The translations under genes were made by a program, and so were the position numbers. Of a stretch of DNA of 64,000 bases, positions 63,062 to 64,000 are shown in pieces. This DNA comes from Mesorhizobium opportunistum WSM2075. GTDB lineage: Bacteria > Pseudomonadota > Alphaproteobacteria > Rhizobiales > Rhizobiaceae. A model generated the notes under the pieces. It searched no databases and was not told the DNA's origin. It worked only from the letters and a program-made list of their open reading frames with translations. The first letter of the stretch is position 1. Each line of letters opens with the position of its first letter. The stretch spans positions 4,778,001-4,842,000 of the forward strand of contig NC_015675.1 of assembly GCF_000176035.2 (NCBI RefSeq), in the 5' to 3' direction.

Positions 63062-64000
63062 GTGACTGTGCGTTTGAAGGGTTTGCTCGTCGCATTTGTG
63101 CTCGCCATCGGCGGCTGCGCCGGCCCTACGCATGACCTCCTCAACAAGACCACCGTCGCCGCGCCAGCTTCGGACATCGCGGCTACACATGAGATTTTCG
63201 TTGCGACGACGCGCCAGAGGGCAACGAAGGATCCGCGGCAGGTGTTCGACGGCGACCGTTCCCTGACCACCAGCTACGCCCGCGTCGACGTTACCGTTCC
63301 GAGGAGTCATCAGGTCGGCGCCATCGAGCGGGCCAAGGGATCCGCCAACAGCAATCCAGCCAAGGATTTCACCGCCAAGGACGTCACCTACTATGAAGGC
63401 GCACCGCAATTCGCCAAGGCGGTCGGCGCCGACATCGCGATGCGCGGCGACCGTGCGCTGGTCTTCGTGCACGGCTTCAACAATGGCTTCGACGACGGCA
63501 TCTACCGGCTGACGCAAATCGCCCATGACACGAAATATCCGGGCACGCCGGTGCTGTTTTCCTGGGCGTCGAGCGCCAAGACCACGGGCTATATCTACGA
63601 CAAGGACAGTTCCACCGCCGCCCGTGACGATCTCGAGGCGACGCTCAGGATGCTCGCCAAGACGCGGGTAAAGAGTATCGACATCATCGCGCATTCGATG
63701 GGCACCTGGTTGACGATGGAGGCGCTGCGCCAGCTCGCCATCACCGGCGACCGCGATCTCGGTGGCAAGCTCGGTTACGTCATCCTCGCCTCCCCGGACA
63801 TCGATGTCGACGTGTTCAAGAAGCAGATGATCCGCTATGGCAAGCCCGACAAGCCGTTCGCCGTGCTGCTTTCAGGCGATGACCGGGCACTCAAATTGTC
63901 CTCCCTTATCTCCGGCGACAAACCGCGTGTCGGCGATTATGGCGATGCGGCCGATCTCGCCAGCTATGGCGTGTTAGTGGCCGACCTGACCAAGACCAAG
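63062..64000 (+). CDS. DUF900 alpha/beta-hydrolase lipoprotein, copy 2, cut by window end
   Basis: An open frame of 313 codons without a stop before the window edge. It starts with GTG 63062 or 63068, has a lipobox ending in IGGC (Cys19), and carries LVFVHGFNNGFDDGIYRL and IIAHSMGTWLTMEALR. It aligns with copy 1 along its whole length, most strongly in GKLGYVILASPDIDVDVFK and RYGKPDKPF. It is a tandem duplicate, 144 bases downstream. The missing 3' end should include the His-containing segment. Confidence 0.88.
   Translation, partial: MTVRLKGLLVAFVLAIGGCAGPTHDLLNKTTVAAPASDIAATHEIFVATTRQRATKDPRQVFDGDRSLTTSYARVDVTVPRSHQVGAIERAKGSANSNPAKDFTAKDVTYYEGAPQFAKAVGADIAMRGDRALVFVHGFNNGFDDGIYRLTQIAHDTKYPGTPVLFSWASSAKTTGYIYDKDSSTAARDDLEATLRMLAKTRVKSIDIIAHSMGTWLTMEALRQLAITGDRDLGGKLGYVILASPDIDVDVFKKQMIRYGKPDKPFAVLLSGDDRALKLSSLISGDKPRVGDYGDAADLASYGVLVADLTKTK

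Overview
The window looks like core chromosome of a high-GC alphaproteobacterium of the order Hyphomicrobiales (Rhizobiales), most like Mesorhizobium or a close Phyllobacteriaceae relative. This rests on the codon use, on the amiC-mrcA-prfB block divergent from rne, on the aroQ-accB-accC-aat-DUF2155-NDUFA12 order, on cysE with DUF3126, and on BA14K and DUF2155 proteins. The species assignment is inference. I saw no insertion sequence, prophage, CRISPR array, rRNA gene or replication origin. One tRNA gene is present.

Layout. 0-4.2 kb: the 5' end of glyoxylate carboligase (gcl) divergent from an IclR regulator, two small exported proteins (BA14K and a His-rich peptide) that share promoter, leader and signal peptide, a 7-bp tandem repeat forming a large inverted repeat, tRNA-Thr(TGT) and a DUF2569 membrane protein. 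4.3-13.1 kb: a catabolic or transport island with a TetR regulator divergent from a complete polyamine-type ABC importer and an MBL-fold hydrolase, facing an oppositely oriented set of an orphan PotD-like binding protein, an amidase and a BetI-like TetR regulator. 13.3-15.7 kb: a glycosyltransferase-like gene divergent from UDP-galactopyranose mutase. 16-24 kb: NAD kinase, a DEAD-box helicase, an OmpA-like lipoprotein, two GFA-family proteins, a LysR/NmrA divergent pair and a Cys-rich exported protein. 24.1-33 kb: prfB with a programmed frameshift, mrcA, amiC and rne. 33-42.3 kb: an aminotransferase-glutaminase pair, an M48 peptidase and DsbA-like thiol protein for envelope quality control, then aroQ, accB, accC, aat, an NTF2-like protein, DUF2155 and NDUFA12. 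42.5-49 kb: panB-panC, AIM24, gatB with a GNAT gene, a YjhX/TopAI-family protein, a CBS protein and a rhomboid protease. 49.4-54.3 kb: a PAS protein, a double PilZ protein, a LapG-type transglutaminase-like protease, an ankyrin protein, a gamma-carbonic-anhydrase-like protein and two membrane proteins. 54.4-64 kb: DUF3126, cysE, an HD hydrolase, an alpha/beta hydrolase, DUF192, a double cold-shock protein, glyoxalase I, DUF2218, DUF1697, ilvA and two tandem DUF900 lipoprotein hydrolases, the last cut by the window end.

The genes are mainly housekeeping: cofactor, fatty-acid and amino-acid synthesis, translation termination and charging, RNA decay, and cell-wall growth and separation. The parts most likely to hold something new are the dual-binding-protein transporter island, the duplicated promoter-leader-signal-peptide cassette at 2.2-3.0 kb, and the dense GTGA/TCAC palindrome array between gatB and yjhX. 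Where a start codon was moved inside a longer open frame, the reason is given in the entry.
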